A stretch of DNA of 64,000 nucleotides from Kutzneria sp. CA-103260 (GTDB lineage: Bacteria; Actinomycetota; Actinomycetes; Mycobacteriales; Pseudonocardiaceae). A program made the position numbers and the translations under genes. The DNA lies in NCBI RefSeq assembly GCF_018263855.1, contig NZ_CP073318.1:1674001-1738000 (forward strand), given 5' to 3'. The notes below the pieces were generated by a model. It did not search any database and had not been told where the DNA came from. It was given only the letters and a program-made list of their open reading frames with translations. Of this stretch, positions 15,934 through 24,421 are shown piece after piece (the first letter of the stretch is position 1; every line of letters begins with the position of its first letter).

Positions 15934-17304
15934 ATGAGTTCCGAAGTCACCGCGAAACCAGGGCTGGCCGCCGGCCTGCGCCAGCGCCACCTCACCATGC
16001 TCGCGATGGGCGGGGTGATCGGCTCCGGTCTGTTCGTCGGCTCCAGCGCCGGCATCAGGCTGGCCGGCCCCGGCATCGTGCTGTCGTTCGTGCTGGCCGG
16101 GACGCTGGCCATGCTGGTGATGCGGATGATGGCCGAGATGGCCGCGGCCATCCCCACCAGTGGCTCGTTCTCGGTGCACGCCGAGCGGGCGTTCGGGAGC
16201 TGGGCCGGGTTCAGCATCGGCTGGCTGTACTGGGCCACGCTGGTGGTCGTGCTGGCGGTCGAGTCCACCGCCGCCGGGATCATCGTCAACGGCTGGCTGC
16301 CGGACATCCCGCGCTGGGTGCTGGTGTTCGCCTTCATGGCCGTGTTCACCGTGGTCAACCTGGCCGCGGTGGCCAGGTTCGGCGAGTTCGAGTTCTGGTT
16401 CGCGCTGCTCAAGGTGGCGGCGATCGTGGTGTTCCTGGCCCTGGGTGTGCTGGCCTTCCTCGGTGTGCTGCCGGGCACGCACTTCGTCGGCACGGCCAAC
16501 CTCGTCGGCAACGGCGGGTTCCTGCCCAACGGCTGGCAGGGGGTCGTGTCCGGGCTGTTGGCGGTGGTGTTCACCTTCGGCGGCCTGGAGGTCGTGACCA
16601 TCGCGGCGGCCGAGTCGGACAACCCGGCGTACGCCGTCGGCCGGGCCGTGCGCGCCGCGGTGGTGCGGATCTCGGTGTTCTACATCGGTTCCATGCTGGT
16701 GGTGGTCACCCTGCTGCCGTGGACGAGCGTCCAAATCGGACAGAGTCCGTTCGCGGCGGTGTTGACGCACATCGGCATCCCGGCCGCCGGCCAGATCATG
16801 AACGTGATCGTGCTGCTGGCGCTGCTGTCCGCCCTGAACACGAACATGTACGGCGCGGCGCGCATGATGTACTCCCTGGCCCAGCGCGGCCAGGCCCCGC
16901 GCGCACTGACCACGGTGGACCGCAGGGGCGTGCCCTACCCGGCCGTGGCCGTGTCGGTGGTGTTCGGCTTCGTCGCCGTGGTGCTGAACGTGTTCTGGCC
17001 CGACACCATCTTCCAGTACATGCTCGACGCCGTCGGCTCGATGCTGCTGCTGGTGTGGATCATCGTGGCGTGCGCGCAACTGCGCCTGCGCCGCGAGCTG
17101 GAGCGCACCGCGCCGGAGAGCCTGACCGTGCGGATGTGGGGGTTCCCGTACCTGACCTGGGCGGCGCTGGTCGCCATGGTGGCGATCATGGCGCTCATGA
17201 TCGCCGACCCCAGCGCCCGCAGCCAGTTGGCCAGCACCGGCATCCTGGTCGTGGTGGTGCTGGCTGTCTCGCTCTGGTGGCGTCGCGCGCGGTCACAATC
17301 CTAG
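15934..17304 (+). CDS. Amino-acid permease, APC superfamily (GabP-like)
   Basis: A 456-residue transporter with about 12 membrane helices. The start region RQRHLTMLAMGGVIGSGLF is the helix-1 signature of the amino-acid transporter family (GabP, AnsP, LysP, RocE); the unwound GVIGSGLF loop binds the amine and carboxylate of the substrate. GTSGSFS-like PTSGSFSVHAERAFG begins helix 3. Expected to import a neutral or gamma-amino acid by proton symport. The start is uncertain: ATG at 15922 is also in frame, but 15934 gives the usual family length. It overlaps the convergent amidohydrolase by 12 bases. Confidence 0.88.
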   Translation: MSSEVTAKPGLAAGLRQRHLTMLAMGGVIGSGLFVGSSAGIRLAGPGIVLSFVLAGTLAMLVMRMMAEMAAAIPTSGSFSVHAERAFGSWAGFSIGWLYWATLVVVLAVESTAAGIIVNGWLPDIPRWVLVFAFMAVFTVVNLAAVARFGEFEFWFALLKVAAIVVFLALGVLAFLGVLPGTHFVGTANLVGNGGFLPNGWQGVVSGLLAVVFTFGGLEVVTIAAAESDNPAYAVGRAVRAAVVRISVFYIGSMLVVVTLLPWTSVQIGQSPFAAVLTHIGIPAAGQIMNVIVLLALLSALNTNMYGAARMMYSLAQRGQAPRALTTVDRRGVPYPAVAVSVVFGFVAVVLNVFWPDTIFQYMLDAVGSMLLLVWIIVACAQLRLRRELERTAPESLTVRMWGFPYLTWAALVAMVAIMALMIADPSARSQLASTGILVVVVLAVSLWWRRARSQS

Positions 17305-18177
17305 GAGCCGTACCGCGTTGGCGGTCACCGCGTCGTCCAGGCCGAGATCGCGGATCTGCCCGCGAGGGTCGTCGAGCCCCATCGCGAACGGCCAGTCGCT
17401 GCCCACCACCAGCTTGTCCGGGCCGAACACGGCGACGGCGTGCCGCACCAGCAGCGGATCGTGGGCCAGACAGTCCACGTACAGGCGGCGGACCATCTCG
17501 CGGGGCGGCTCCAGCAGCGGCTTGATGCCCGGGCGGCTGGTGTCGTAACCCCGTTGCCACCGCCCGATCATCGCCGGCACCGCGCCGCCGCAGTGCACCA
17601 GCAGCACGCGCATGCCGGGGTGGCGCGCCAGCACGTCGCCGAAGATCAGCTGGGCCGCGGCCAGTGCCGTCTCGGTCGGATTGCCGAGCAGATTGGCCAG
17701 GTAGAAGGCTTTCAGCCGGGGGTCGGGGGCGGTGCCGGGGTGCAGCATGAGCATCCGGCCGTCCCGGTCCAGCGCTCGCCAGAGCGGGGCGAACCGCGGG
17801 TCGGCCAGGGAGACGGAGCCGCCGCCGGCCGAGCCACACACCCCGACGACCGGCAGGCCGCATAGCCGTTCGTACTCGGCGACGGCGAGTTCGGGGTGCT
17901 CCAGCGGGAGATAGCCCAGGGGCCGCAGCCGCGGATATCCACGCACGGCGGCGCAGATCCCGTCATTGACCACCTCGACCCACCGGGCGGCCGCCTCCTC
18001 GGGAAGGTGCTGCCGGAAGAACGGCGGCGGCACCGACACGACAGCCTCGGCGAAGCCGGTCAGGTCCAGCCACCGTGCCAGTTCGTCCGGGTCGTACAGC
18101 GCCGAGGGAACGTCCGATGAGATCGGCGCGAGGTCGTGCCGTGGCGCCAGATGCGCGTGCATGTCGATTCCTGCCAC
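17293..18177 (-). CDS. Amidohydrolase family protein (ACMSD-like metal-dependent hydrolase/decarboxylase)
   Basis: A 294-residue TIM-barrel amidohydrolase of the amidohydro_2 type. It has the N-terminal metal motif IDMHAHL, a histidine in LMLHPGTAPD, a second in VLLVHCGGAVP, and the active-site aspartate in VVGSDWPF. ACMSD, gamma-resorcylate decarboxylase and related enzymes share this layout. The GTG start puts the H-x-H motif at residues 6-8, where the family has it. Divergent from the AlkD-like gene with 100 bases between. Whether it decarboxylates or hydrolyses cannot be decided from sequence. Confidence 0.85.
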   Translation of the reverse strand: MAGIDMHAHLAPRHDLAPISSDVPSALYDPDELARWLDLTGFAEAVVSVPPPFFRQHLPEEAAARWVEVVNDGICAAVRGYPRLRPLGYLPLEHPELAVAEYERLCGLPVVGVCGSAGGGSVSLADPRFAPLWRALDRDGRMLMLHPGTAPDPRLKAFYLANLLGNPTETALAAAQLIFGDVLARHPGMRVLLVHCGGAVPAMIGRWQRGYDTSRPGIKPLLEPPREMVRRLYVDCLAHDPLLVRHAVAVFGPDKLVVGSDWPFAMGLDDPRGQIRDLGLDDAVTANAVRLLGL

Positions 18178-18229
18178 CCGTCCGACCGTATGGCCGTTCT
18201 CCCGCCCCAGCCATGATCGTCGCGCGATC

Positions 18230-18258
18230 TGCACAGTCGCCGCGCTGCGTGCACAGTC
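18230..18258. promoter_or_regulatory. Direct repeat TGCACAGTC in a divergent promoter region
   Basis: Two exact copies of TGCACAGTC at 18230-18238 and 18250-18258, 20 bases apart (two helical turns), between the amidohydrolase and the AlkD-like gene. The second copy lies just upstream of TAGCTT (18265-18270), the likely -10 of the AlkD-like gene, so the repeats are well placed to bind an activator or repressor. Confidence 0.35.
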
Positions 18259-18277
18259 TCGGGGTAGCTTGGCGGCC

Positions 18278-19003
18278 GTGGAGGCAGGGGATGTCACGAA
18301 GGCGCTGGTCGAGTTGGCCGATCCGGGAACGATCGACGGCAAGGCCCGGTTCTTCAAGGCCGTGCCGGGTGGTTACGGGGAGGGGGACCGGTTCCTGGGT
18401 GTGACGGTTCCGGATCAGCGGCGCGTGGCGCGGCGGTTTGCCGAGCTGGGACTGGACCAGGTCCGCACGCTGCTCATCACTGGTGCCCACGAGGAGCGAC
18501 TGACGGCCTTGTTCATCCTGGTGCGCAAGTTCGCCAAGGCCGACGAAGCCAGCAGGAAGGAAATCATCGACCTCTACCTCGCCGACACGGCGGCGGTGAA
18601 CAATTGGGATCTGGTGGACTCCTCGGCCTTCCAGCTGCTGGGGGAGTGGCTGATCGACCGTGACCGAGGCCTGCTGAACGAGCTGGCGGGGTCACAGGCC
18701 TGGTGGGAGCGGCGGATCGCCATCATGGCGACCTTCGCGTTCATCCGCCGGGACGACCACGAGTGGACACTGCGCCTTGCCGACAAGCTCGTGCACGACG
18801 ACCACGACCTGATCCACAAGGCAGTGGGCTGGATGCTGCGCGAGGTCGGCGAGCGGGACCGCGAGGCGGCACTGGCCTGGCTGGCCCGGCACCACCGGAC
18901 TATGCCCCGGACGATGCTCCGCTACGCCATCGAGAAGTTCGACTCCAAGCTGCGCAAGGAATTCCTGGCCGGGACGATCTCACCGAGCACTGACCTCCCG
19001 TGA
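18278..19003 (+). CDS. AlkD-like DNA alkylation repair protein (HEAT-like repeats)
   Basis: A 241-residue helical-repeat protein of the DNA_alkylation family (PF08713). Diagnostic segments are FLGVTVPDQRRVARRF, AAVNNWDLVDSSAFQLLGEWL and WWERRIAIMATFAFIR. AlkD is a DNA glycosylase that excises bulky or cationic 3-/7-alkylated purines without flipping the base. The tryptophan-aspartate (NWDLVD) and double tryptophan (WWERR) positions match the catalytic cleft. The GTG start has no Shine-Dalgarno but TAGCTT lies 7 bases upstream, suggesting a leaderless transcript. It overlaps the convergent fucosidase gene by 24 bases. Confidence 0.88.
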   Translation: MEAGDVTKALVELADPGTIDGKARFFKAVPGGYGEGDRFLGVTVPDQRRVARRFAELGLDQVRTLLITGAHEERLTALFILVRKFAKADEASRKEIIDLYLADTAAVNNWDLVDSSAFQLLGEWLIDRDRGLLNELAGSQAWWERRIAIMATFAFIRRDDHEWTLRLADKLVHDDHDLIHKAVGWMLREVGERDREAALAWLARHHRTMPRTMLRYAIEKFDSKLRKEFLAGTISPSTDLP

Positions 19004-20290
19004 GGAGAAGCGCACGACGACCGGCAGCGCCCCGACCTCGCCGACGCTGACGACCGTGCCCTGCGGAACAGTCCGGGCCGTGACCGGTTCGCCGTCGAGC
19101 CGAACGACACTCCCGGGATCGAGCAGGCCCGAGCGGTGCAGCAGCGTCACCTCGCCCGAAGGGACATCGGCGAGCACGGCGTACGCGTGATCACCCCGTT
19201 GAGTCCACCGGACCCAACAGCCCTCCACAGGCGTCACGTCGTCCAACGGCCGACTCCCATGAACAGCACCGGAATTGACGGCCATCCACGAGGCCATGCC
19301 CTCCAGGACGGCCCGCTGCTCGGACGGAAGGGTGCCGTCATCACGAGGCCCGACGTTCAGCAGCAGGTTGCCGCCCCGCGAGACGATGTCGGCCAGCAGC
19401 CGCACAGCATCGGCGACGCTGAGGTAGTGCGAAGGGCCCTCGGCCCGGTTCCAGCCGAAGGAGAAGCCGATGCCACGGCAGTTCTCCCACGGCCCGCCGG
19501 CCTCGTTCTCCCGGCTGGCCTGGTATTCGCTGGTCCGGAAGTCGACCTGGACCGACGGGCGGCGGCCATGGGTGCCCTCCCAGCGGTCGTTGACCACGCC
19601 CTCCGGCACCGCGGAGCGATACGCGGCGAACAGTCCGGGCAGATCGTCCAGACCGAGGTCGGGCCAGCCGATGTCGTTCCACAGCACATCGGGCCGGTAG
19701 CGGTCGATGAGGTCACGGACCTGGCGCAGCGCGTACGCGGCGTAGGCCGCCTCGTTGGCTCGGCCGTGATCGTCGATCTGGTCCTCGTGCCGGATGACGG
19801 CCCGACGGCCGGCGTGCCAGTCGATGCCGCCGGAGTAGTAGACGCCGAACCGCAGGCCAGCGCTCCGAGACGCCTGGGCCAGCTCGGCGACCAGGTCGCG
19901 GCGGGGCCCACGGTGGACGGTGTTGCGGGTGCCGGTGCCGGGGGCGTCCCAGAGCGTGATGCCGTCGTGGTGCTTGGTGGTCGGCACGACGTAGCGGGCG
20001 CCGGCCCGAGCGAACAGGTCGGCCAGGTCGGCCGGATCGAAGCGCGAGGCTTGCCACGAGTCGAGGAATTCGTCGTACGGCCGTCCATTATGGACTGACT
20101 CGTGGTAGGAAAACGCAGAACTGCCCGGGATCTGGCTGGTGTTCCAGTACCACTCGGCGTACGGGCAGTGCGCGAACCAGTACTCCGAGTCGAACGTCCC
20201 CAACTCGCCGATCGGCTCGGCCCAGGCCGGCACCGAGTACGCGCCCCAGTGCATGAAGATGCCGAACTTGGCGTCCTGGAACCAGGTCAT
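18980..20290 (-). CDS. Alpha-L-fucosidase, GH29
   Basis: A 436-residue cytoplasmic glycoside hydrolase. The start WFQDAKFGIFMHWGAYSVPAW is the GH29 signature (KFG-F-HWG-YS-P). TTKHHDGITLWD and the nucleophile region VLWNDIGWPD (aspartate after W-N) are present. The last 90 residues form a small beta-sandwich domain as in other GH29 enzymes. No signal peptide, so it acts on imported oligosaccharides. It is the terminal gene of the importer operon, its ATG overlapping the preceding permease stop as ATGA, which implies the importer carries fucosylated glycans or fucosides. Confidence 0.92.
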   Translation of the reverse strand: MTWFQDAKFGIFMHWGAYSVPAWAEPIGELGTFDSEYWFAHCPYAEWYWNTSQIPGSSAFSYHESVHNGRPYDEFLDSWQASRFDPADLADLFARAGARYVVPTTKHHDGITLWDAPGTGTRNTVHRGPRRDLVAELAQASRSAGLRFGVYYSGGIDWHAGRRAVIRHEDQIDDHGRANEAAYAAYALRQVRDLIDRYRPDVLWNDIGWPDLGLDDLPGLFAAYRSAVPEGVVNDRWEGTHGRRPSVQVDFRTSEYQASRENEAGGPWENCRGIGFSFGWNRAEGPSHYLSVADAVRLLADIVSRGGNLLLNVGPRDDGTLPSEQRAVLEGMASWMAVNSGAVHGSRPLDDVTPVEGCWVRWTQRGDHAYAVLADVPSGEVTLLHRSGLLDPGSVVRLDGEPVTARTVPQGTVVSVGEVGALPVVVRFSSREVSAR

Positions 20291-21111
20291 CCCCGAATAG
20301 CTCCCTCGGTCGCGCCGGCGATGAAGCCGCGGGCGAACAGCGCGAACACCGCCACCATGGGCACGCTGGCCATCAGCACGCCGGCCATCACCATGCTGTA
20401 GTCGGTGTTGTGGCCGACGTTGAGCTGGGCCAGGGCGACCTGCAGGGTCAGCCGGTCCGGGTCGGTGAGCACGATCAACGGCCAGATGTAGTCGTTCCAC
20501 GCGTTGACGAAAGCGTAGATCGCCAGGAACGACAGGGCGGGCCGCATCAGCGGCATGGCGACGTTCCAGTACTGGCGGAAGAAGCCGCAGCCGTCGATGC
20601 GGGCTGCGTCCAGCAGTTCGTCGGGCACGCCGCCGCTGATGTACTGGCGCATCCAGAAGATGCCGAACGCGTTGGCCAGCGCCGGCGGCACCAGCGCCTG
20701 CAGCGTCCCGACCCAGCCGATCTGGGACATGATGATGAACTGCGGCAGGGTGCCCAGTTGCAGCGGCAGCATCATGAACACCAGCAACAGTCCAAACAGG
20801 ACTCTCCGGCCGGGGAAGTCGAACTTGGCGAAGGCGAAGGCGGCCAGCGAGTCGATGAACACCACCAGCGCGGTGGTCACGCAGGCGACGATCAGGGTGT
20901 TGAGCATCGACCCGAAGAAGTCGACGTTGGCCAGCACGTTGCCGATGTTGTCCAGCAGGTGCGAGCCGGGGGTGAGCTTGGGCGGGCTGTGGTAGATGTC
21001 GGTGGTGGTGTTGGTGGCCATCACCACCGTCCACACGAACGGGAACACCGAGATCAGCACCGCTGCCACGAGCAGGACGTGCGTGCTGATCCCGCCCCAG
21101 CGTCGGGTCAT
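20287..21111 (-). CDS. Carbohydrate ABC transporter permease (MalG/CUT1 type)
   Basis: A 274-residue membrane protein with six predicted spans and the EAA loop DAARIDGCGFFRQYWNVAMPL. The ATG overlaps the stop of the upstream permease (ATGA) and its stop overlaps the fucosidase start, so the module is translationally coupled from permease to glycosidase. Together with the 21108 permease and the 22081 binding protein it forms a CUT1 importer without its own ATPase. Confidence 0.92.
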   Translation of the reverse strand: MTRRWGGISTHVLLVAAVLISVFPFVWTVVMATNTTTDIYHSPPKLTPGSHLLDNIGNVLANVDFFGSMLNTLIVACVTTALVVFIDSLAAFAFAKFDFPGRRVLFGLLLVFMMLPLQLGTLPQFIIMSQIGWVGTLQALVPPALANAFGIFWMRQYISGGVPDELLDAARIDGCGFFRQYWNVAMPLMRPALSFLAIYAFVNAWNDYIWPLIVLTDPDRLTLQVALAQLNVGHNTDYSMVMAGVLMASVPMVAVFALFARGFIAGATEGAIRG

Positions 21112-22079
21112 GGCTTCCTCCCGCGTTGCACGAGCCGCCAGTTCACCACGACCAGGACGATGATCAGCAGGAAGAACGCCCACACGATCGCGGCCCCGTA
21201 GCCGTAGTCGTTGTTCATGAACGCTTCCTGGTAGAAGTACAGCAGCGTGGTCAGGCCGGCCTGACCCGGGCCGCCGAGAGCGGCGTTGGCGGCGTTGGTG
21301 CCGAACAGGACCTGCGGCTCGCTGAAGCTCTGCAGGCCGTTGATGGTGGAGATGACCACGGTGAACAGGATGATCGGCCGCAGCATCGGCAGCGTGATCC
21401 GGAAGAACGACCGCACCGGCCCGGCCCCGTCCATCCGGGCCGCCTCGTGGATCTCGGCCGGGATGGCCTGCATCCCGGCCAGGTAGATGATCATGTTGTA
21501 GCCGGTCCACATCCAGGTCATCAGCAGCGCGATGACCACCTTGATCAGCCACGGGTTGGTCAGCCAGGCCACCGGCGGAATGCCGACGGCGCCGAGAACG
21601 GCGTTGACCAGACCGAAGTTGTTGCTGAACACCGCGCCGAAGAAGATGGTGACGGCCACGATGGACGTGACGTTGGGCAGGAACAGGGCGATCCGGTAGA
21701 AGCCCTTGAAGCGCCGCACCGAGTGCACCAGCGCGGCCAGCACCAGCGCCCCGAACAGCGTCGGCACCGTGGACAGCACCCAGATCGCCAGCGTGTTGCC
21801 CACCGACTGCCAGAACACCGGGTCCCGCACCAGGAACTGGAACTGTTGCAGACCCACGAACTGCATCTCGCCCAGGCCGTCCCAGTGCTGGAAGGCCAGG
21901 AACAACGAGAAGAACACCGGGAACAGCGAGAACACCGCGAACACCAGGTAGAACGGCGAGATCGCCAGGTACTGCCGCCAGTACGACAGCACACCGCGCC
22001 GAGGTGGTCGGGCGTCGAGCGGGGGTGTTCGCCGGGGCCGGAAAAGCGGCCGCGGGCGGGTGGCGGGCGGCGACGCCAC
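21108..22079 (-). CDS. Carbohydrate ABC transporter permease (MalF/CUT1 type)
   Basis: A 323-residue permease. A 35-residue basic cytoplasmic tail (PRRTPPLDARPPRR) precedes the first span, YLAISPFYLVFAVFSLFPVF. The EAA loop is EAARMDGAGPVRSFFRITLP. The GTG start lies one base after the stop of the binding-protein gene. Paired with the downstream permease, it forms the heterodimeric channel of the fucoside/glycan importer. Confidence 0.9.
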   Translation of the reverse strand: MASPPATRPRPLFRPRRTPPLDARPPRRGVLSYWRQYLAISPFYLVFAVFSLFPVFFSLFLAFQHWDGLGEMQFVGLQQFQFLVRDPVFWQSVGNTLAIWVLSTVPTLFGALVLAALVHSVRRFKGFYRIALFLPNVTSIVAVTIFFGAVFSNNFGLVNAVLGAVGIPPVAWLTNPWLIKVVIALLMTWMWTGYNMIIYLAGMQAIPAEIHEAARMDGAGPVRSFFRITLPMLRPIILFTVVISTINGLQSFSEPQVLFGTNAANAALGGPGQAGLTTLLYFYQEAFMNNDYGYGAAIVWAFFLLIIVLVVVNWRLVQRGRKP

Positions 22080-22080
22080 C

Positions 22081-23355
22081 TCAGCTCACCCCCTGCCGCT
22101 GGGCGATCTGCTTGGCCTGGCTCACGGCGTCCTGCCAGGCGGCGTCCGGCGACTTGCCGCTGGCCTCGATGTTGCCCAGTTCCGTGCGGTACGGCGCCAT
22201 CACCGCCGCGTCGGCCGGGGCCTCGTAGCTGATCGGGATGGCCTGCGCCGCCGGGCCGAACACGTCGATGGTGCTCTGGCCGCCGAAGTACGGGTCGCCC
22301 GCGGTCATCGCCGGCAGCTTGTAGGCGGCCGGGGCGGCCGGGAACAGCGCCGCGTCGGTGAAGCCGCGGACGTCGTTCTCGGGGCTGAGAATCCAGCTGA
22401 TGATCTTGAATGCCTGGTCGGGGTTGCGGCACTGCTTGGGCAGCGCCAGGAACGAGCCGCCGTCGTTGGCGGGCCCGCCGGGCATCGGCGCGACCCGCCA
22501 CTTGCCCTTCAGATCGGGCGCGGCCTGCTCGATGTCCAGCGCGTGCCAGGCGGCCCCGAGCTCGACGCCGAGCGTGCCGGTGGCGATGGCGGCGTTCCAG
22601 CTGTTGTCGTCGACCTTGCCGTCCAGGCCCGCGGTGAAGCCCTTGACCGCGGTGTTCCAGGCGTTGCGGATGTGGTCCTGGTCGCCGATGAAGTGGTTGC
22701 TCTCGTCGATGAACCGCTTGGTGCCCTGGTTGATCACGATGCTGAACAGCTCGGGCAGGTTGCGCATCGGGAAGGACTTCGGCACGGCCCGGTGCAGTTG
22801 CGCGCCCATGGCGAAGAAGTCGTCCCAGGACTTGACCTGCGCGGCGACCTGGGTCGGATCGGTGGGCAGGCCGGCCTGCTCGAACAGGTCGACGCGGTAG
22901 TACATGCCGGTCGGGCCGATGTCGATCGGGAAGCCGATCTGCTTGCCGTCCGGCGTCTGGGCGCGCTTGATCTTCCACGCCAGGTACTGCGACGACACGT
23001 CCTTGAAGCCGAGGTCGTTGAGGTCGAGGAACCGGCTGGCGCTGGGGATGAACGAGGCCATGTCCTCGCCCTTGACGCCGGTGATGTCCGGCACCGACTT
23101 GCCGCCGGCGGCCAGCGTGGTCACCAGCTTCTGCTTGAAGTCGCCGCCGACCGAGCTGGCGGTCAGCGAGATGTCGGCGGCGAAGTGGGTCTTGGCGTCG
23201 GCCACCACCTTGTCGCTGAGCCCGCCGCCCCAGTACCACAGGGTCAGGTCCTTGCCGTTGGCGCTGGAGCCGGAACTGCCGCAGGCGGCGGTGAATCCGG
23301 CCGCGGCGGCGGTCAGCGCGGACGCCTGGAGGAATCGTCTGCGGGAGAGTTCCAT
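22081..23355 (-). CDS. Sugar-binding lipoprotein with Tat-type signal (CUT1 importer)
   Basis: A 424-residue solute-binding protein. The N-terminus MELSRRRFLQ has the twin-arginine pattern S-R-R-x-F-L, followed by a hydrophobic stretch and lipobox FTAAC (cysteine about residue 25): probably a Tat-exported lipoprotein. The mature part begins LTLWYWGGGLSDK, typical of SBP_bac_1 proteins that bind oligosaccharides through a tryptophan-rich cleft. AGGAGC lies upstream of the ATG. It follows the PfkB kinase gene by 10 bases, so kinase and importer share an operon. Confidence 0.92.
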   Translation of the reverse strand: MELSRRRFLQASALTAAAAGFTAACGSSGSSANGKDLTLWYWGGGLSDKVVADAKTHFAADISLTASSVGGDFKQKLVTTLAAGGKSVPDITGVKGEDMASFIPSASRFLDLNDLGFKDVSSQYLAWKIKRAQTPDGKQIGFPIDIGPTGMYYRVDLFEQAGLPTDPTQVAAQVKSWDDFFAMGAQLHRAVPKSFPMRNLPELFSIVINQGTKRFIDESNHFIGDQDHIRNAWNTAVKGFTAGLDGKVDDNSWNAAIATGTLGVELGAAWHALDIEQAAPDLKGKWRVAPMPGGPANDGGSFLALPKQCRNPDQAFKIISWILSPENDVRGFTDAALFPAAPAAYKLPAMTAGDPYFGGQSTIDVFGPAAQAIPISYEAPADAAVMAPYRTELGNIEASGKSPDAAWQDAVSQAKQIAQRQGVS

Positions 23356-23365
23356 GGGCTCGCTC

Positions 23366-24313
23366 CTACTCGTGCGGGAGGTCGTCGAGGAAGGCGTAGT
23401 TCTCGTGACGCCGCCAGGGCTCCAGGTCGGACCAGTGGGGCGCGGCGGTGGCGCCGCCGATCCGCCGCACGGAGAGCGCGGCGACCAGGGCGGCGAAGCG
23501 GAGTCGGTCGGCCAGCGGCAGACCGGCCAAGGTGGCGTAGACCAAGGCGCCGCCGAAGACATCGCCGGCGCCGGTGGTGTCAATCGCGTCCACGGAGACG
23601 CCGGGCACGGTGGCGGTTTCGCCCGTGCTGCCGTCGATGGCCATCGCACCGTCGGCACCGCGGGTGACGACGGCGAGCGGCACCAGATCGGCCAGTCGAG
23701 ACAGTGCGGCTGAGGCACTATCCGTGCGGGTGTAGGCCATGGCCTCGCGGTCGTTGGGCAGGAACGCGTGGCAGCCGGGCAACTGGGCCAGGATCGCCTC
23801 GCGATGAAGCGATGCCTCCTCCCAGCCGGCGGCCGCGAACACCAGCGTGTCCTGGGCGACGGCCTTGCCGATCCAGGCTTGCGGCGACGGGCCGAGGTGG
23901 GCGACGGCCGCCCGGGCTGGCGGCGGCGTGTCGATGAGGTCGTCGGGGGACAGCGGCGGGGCGGAGCCATGGGTGATCAGGGCGCGGTCGCTGTCGTACG
24001 CGAGGGACACGGTGAGTGGCATTGGCCAGTCCGGGACCTGCCGCGACAACGAGAGGTCGACGCCGTCGGACTCGAGTTCCTGCCAGCACAGGCGGCCGGT
24101 GACGTCGTCGCCGACCGCGGCGGCCAGCGACGTGCGCAGGCCCAGCCGGCTCAGCGTCACGGCGAAGTTGGCGATTCCGCCGGGGCTGGTGCCGCGCTCG
24201 CGGGCCCACACCTCGACGCCGGCGGCCGGGGCGGCGGGCAGCCCGGCGAAGCCGATGTCGTAGAAGAGCAGGCCCGACAGGAAGACGTCGGGGACCGCGG
24301 CTGGTGTTGCCAC
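23366..24313 (-). CDS. PfkB family carbohydrate kinase
   Basis: A 315-residue ribokinase-like enzyme. The N-terminal signature region is SPGGIANFAVTLSRLGL and the C-terminal one is DAIDTTGAGDVFGGALVYA, whose GAGD holds the catalytic base and anion hole. It phosphorylates a sugar or nucleoside using ATP. As the first gene of the importer operon, opposite a DeoR regulator that typically senses sugar phosphates, it probably phosphorylates a sugar released from the imported glycan and so generates the inducer. The GTG start has GAAGG eight bases upstream. Confidence 0.9.
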   Translation of the reverse strand: MATPAAVPDVFLSGLLFYDIGFAGLPAAPAAGVEVWARERGTSPGGIANFAVTLSRLGLRTSLAAAVGDDVTGRLCWQELESDGVDLSLSRQVPDWPMPLTVSLAYDSDRALITHGSAPPLSPDDLIDTPPPARAAVAHLGPSPQAWIGKAVAQDTLVFAAAGWEEASLHREAILAQLPGCHAFLPNDREAMAYTRTDSASAALSRLADLVPLAVVTRGADGAMAIDGSTGETATVPGVSVDAIDTTGAGDVFGGALVYATLAGLPLADRLRFAALVAALSVRRIGGATAAPHWSDLEPWRRHENYAFLDDLPHE

Positions 24314-24352
24314 TGCGCAACCTTCTGTTCCGCTCGAAGTTGAGCTAGAGAC

Positions 24353-24365
24353 TGCACCGCGTGCA
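24353..24365. promoter_or_regulatory. 13-base palindrome in the kinase/DeoR divergent region
   Basis: TGCAC-CGC-GTGCA is a perfect 5+3+5 inverted repeat in the 108-base gap between the divergent PfkB and DeoR genes. It lies upstream of the presumed DeoR -10 TAGGGT (24409-24414). TTGAGC also occurs twice in this gap (24340 and 24391 areas). Either could be the DeoR operator. Confidence 0.35.
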
Positions 24366-24421
24366 CGAGAATGGCAATAGCTGCGTGACTTTGAGCGAGT
24401 TTGAAGAGTAGGGTCCGGACT

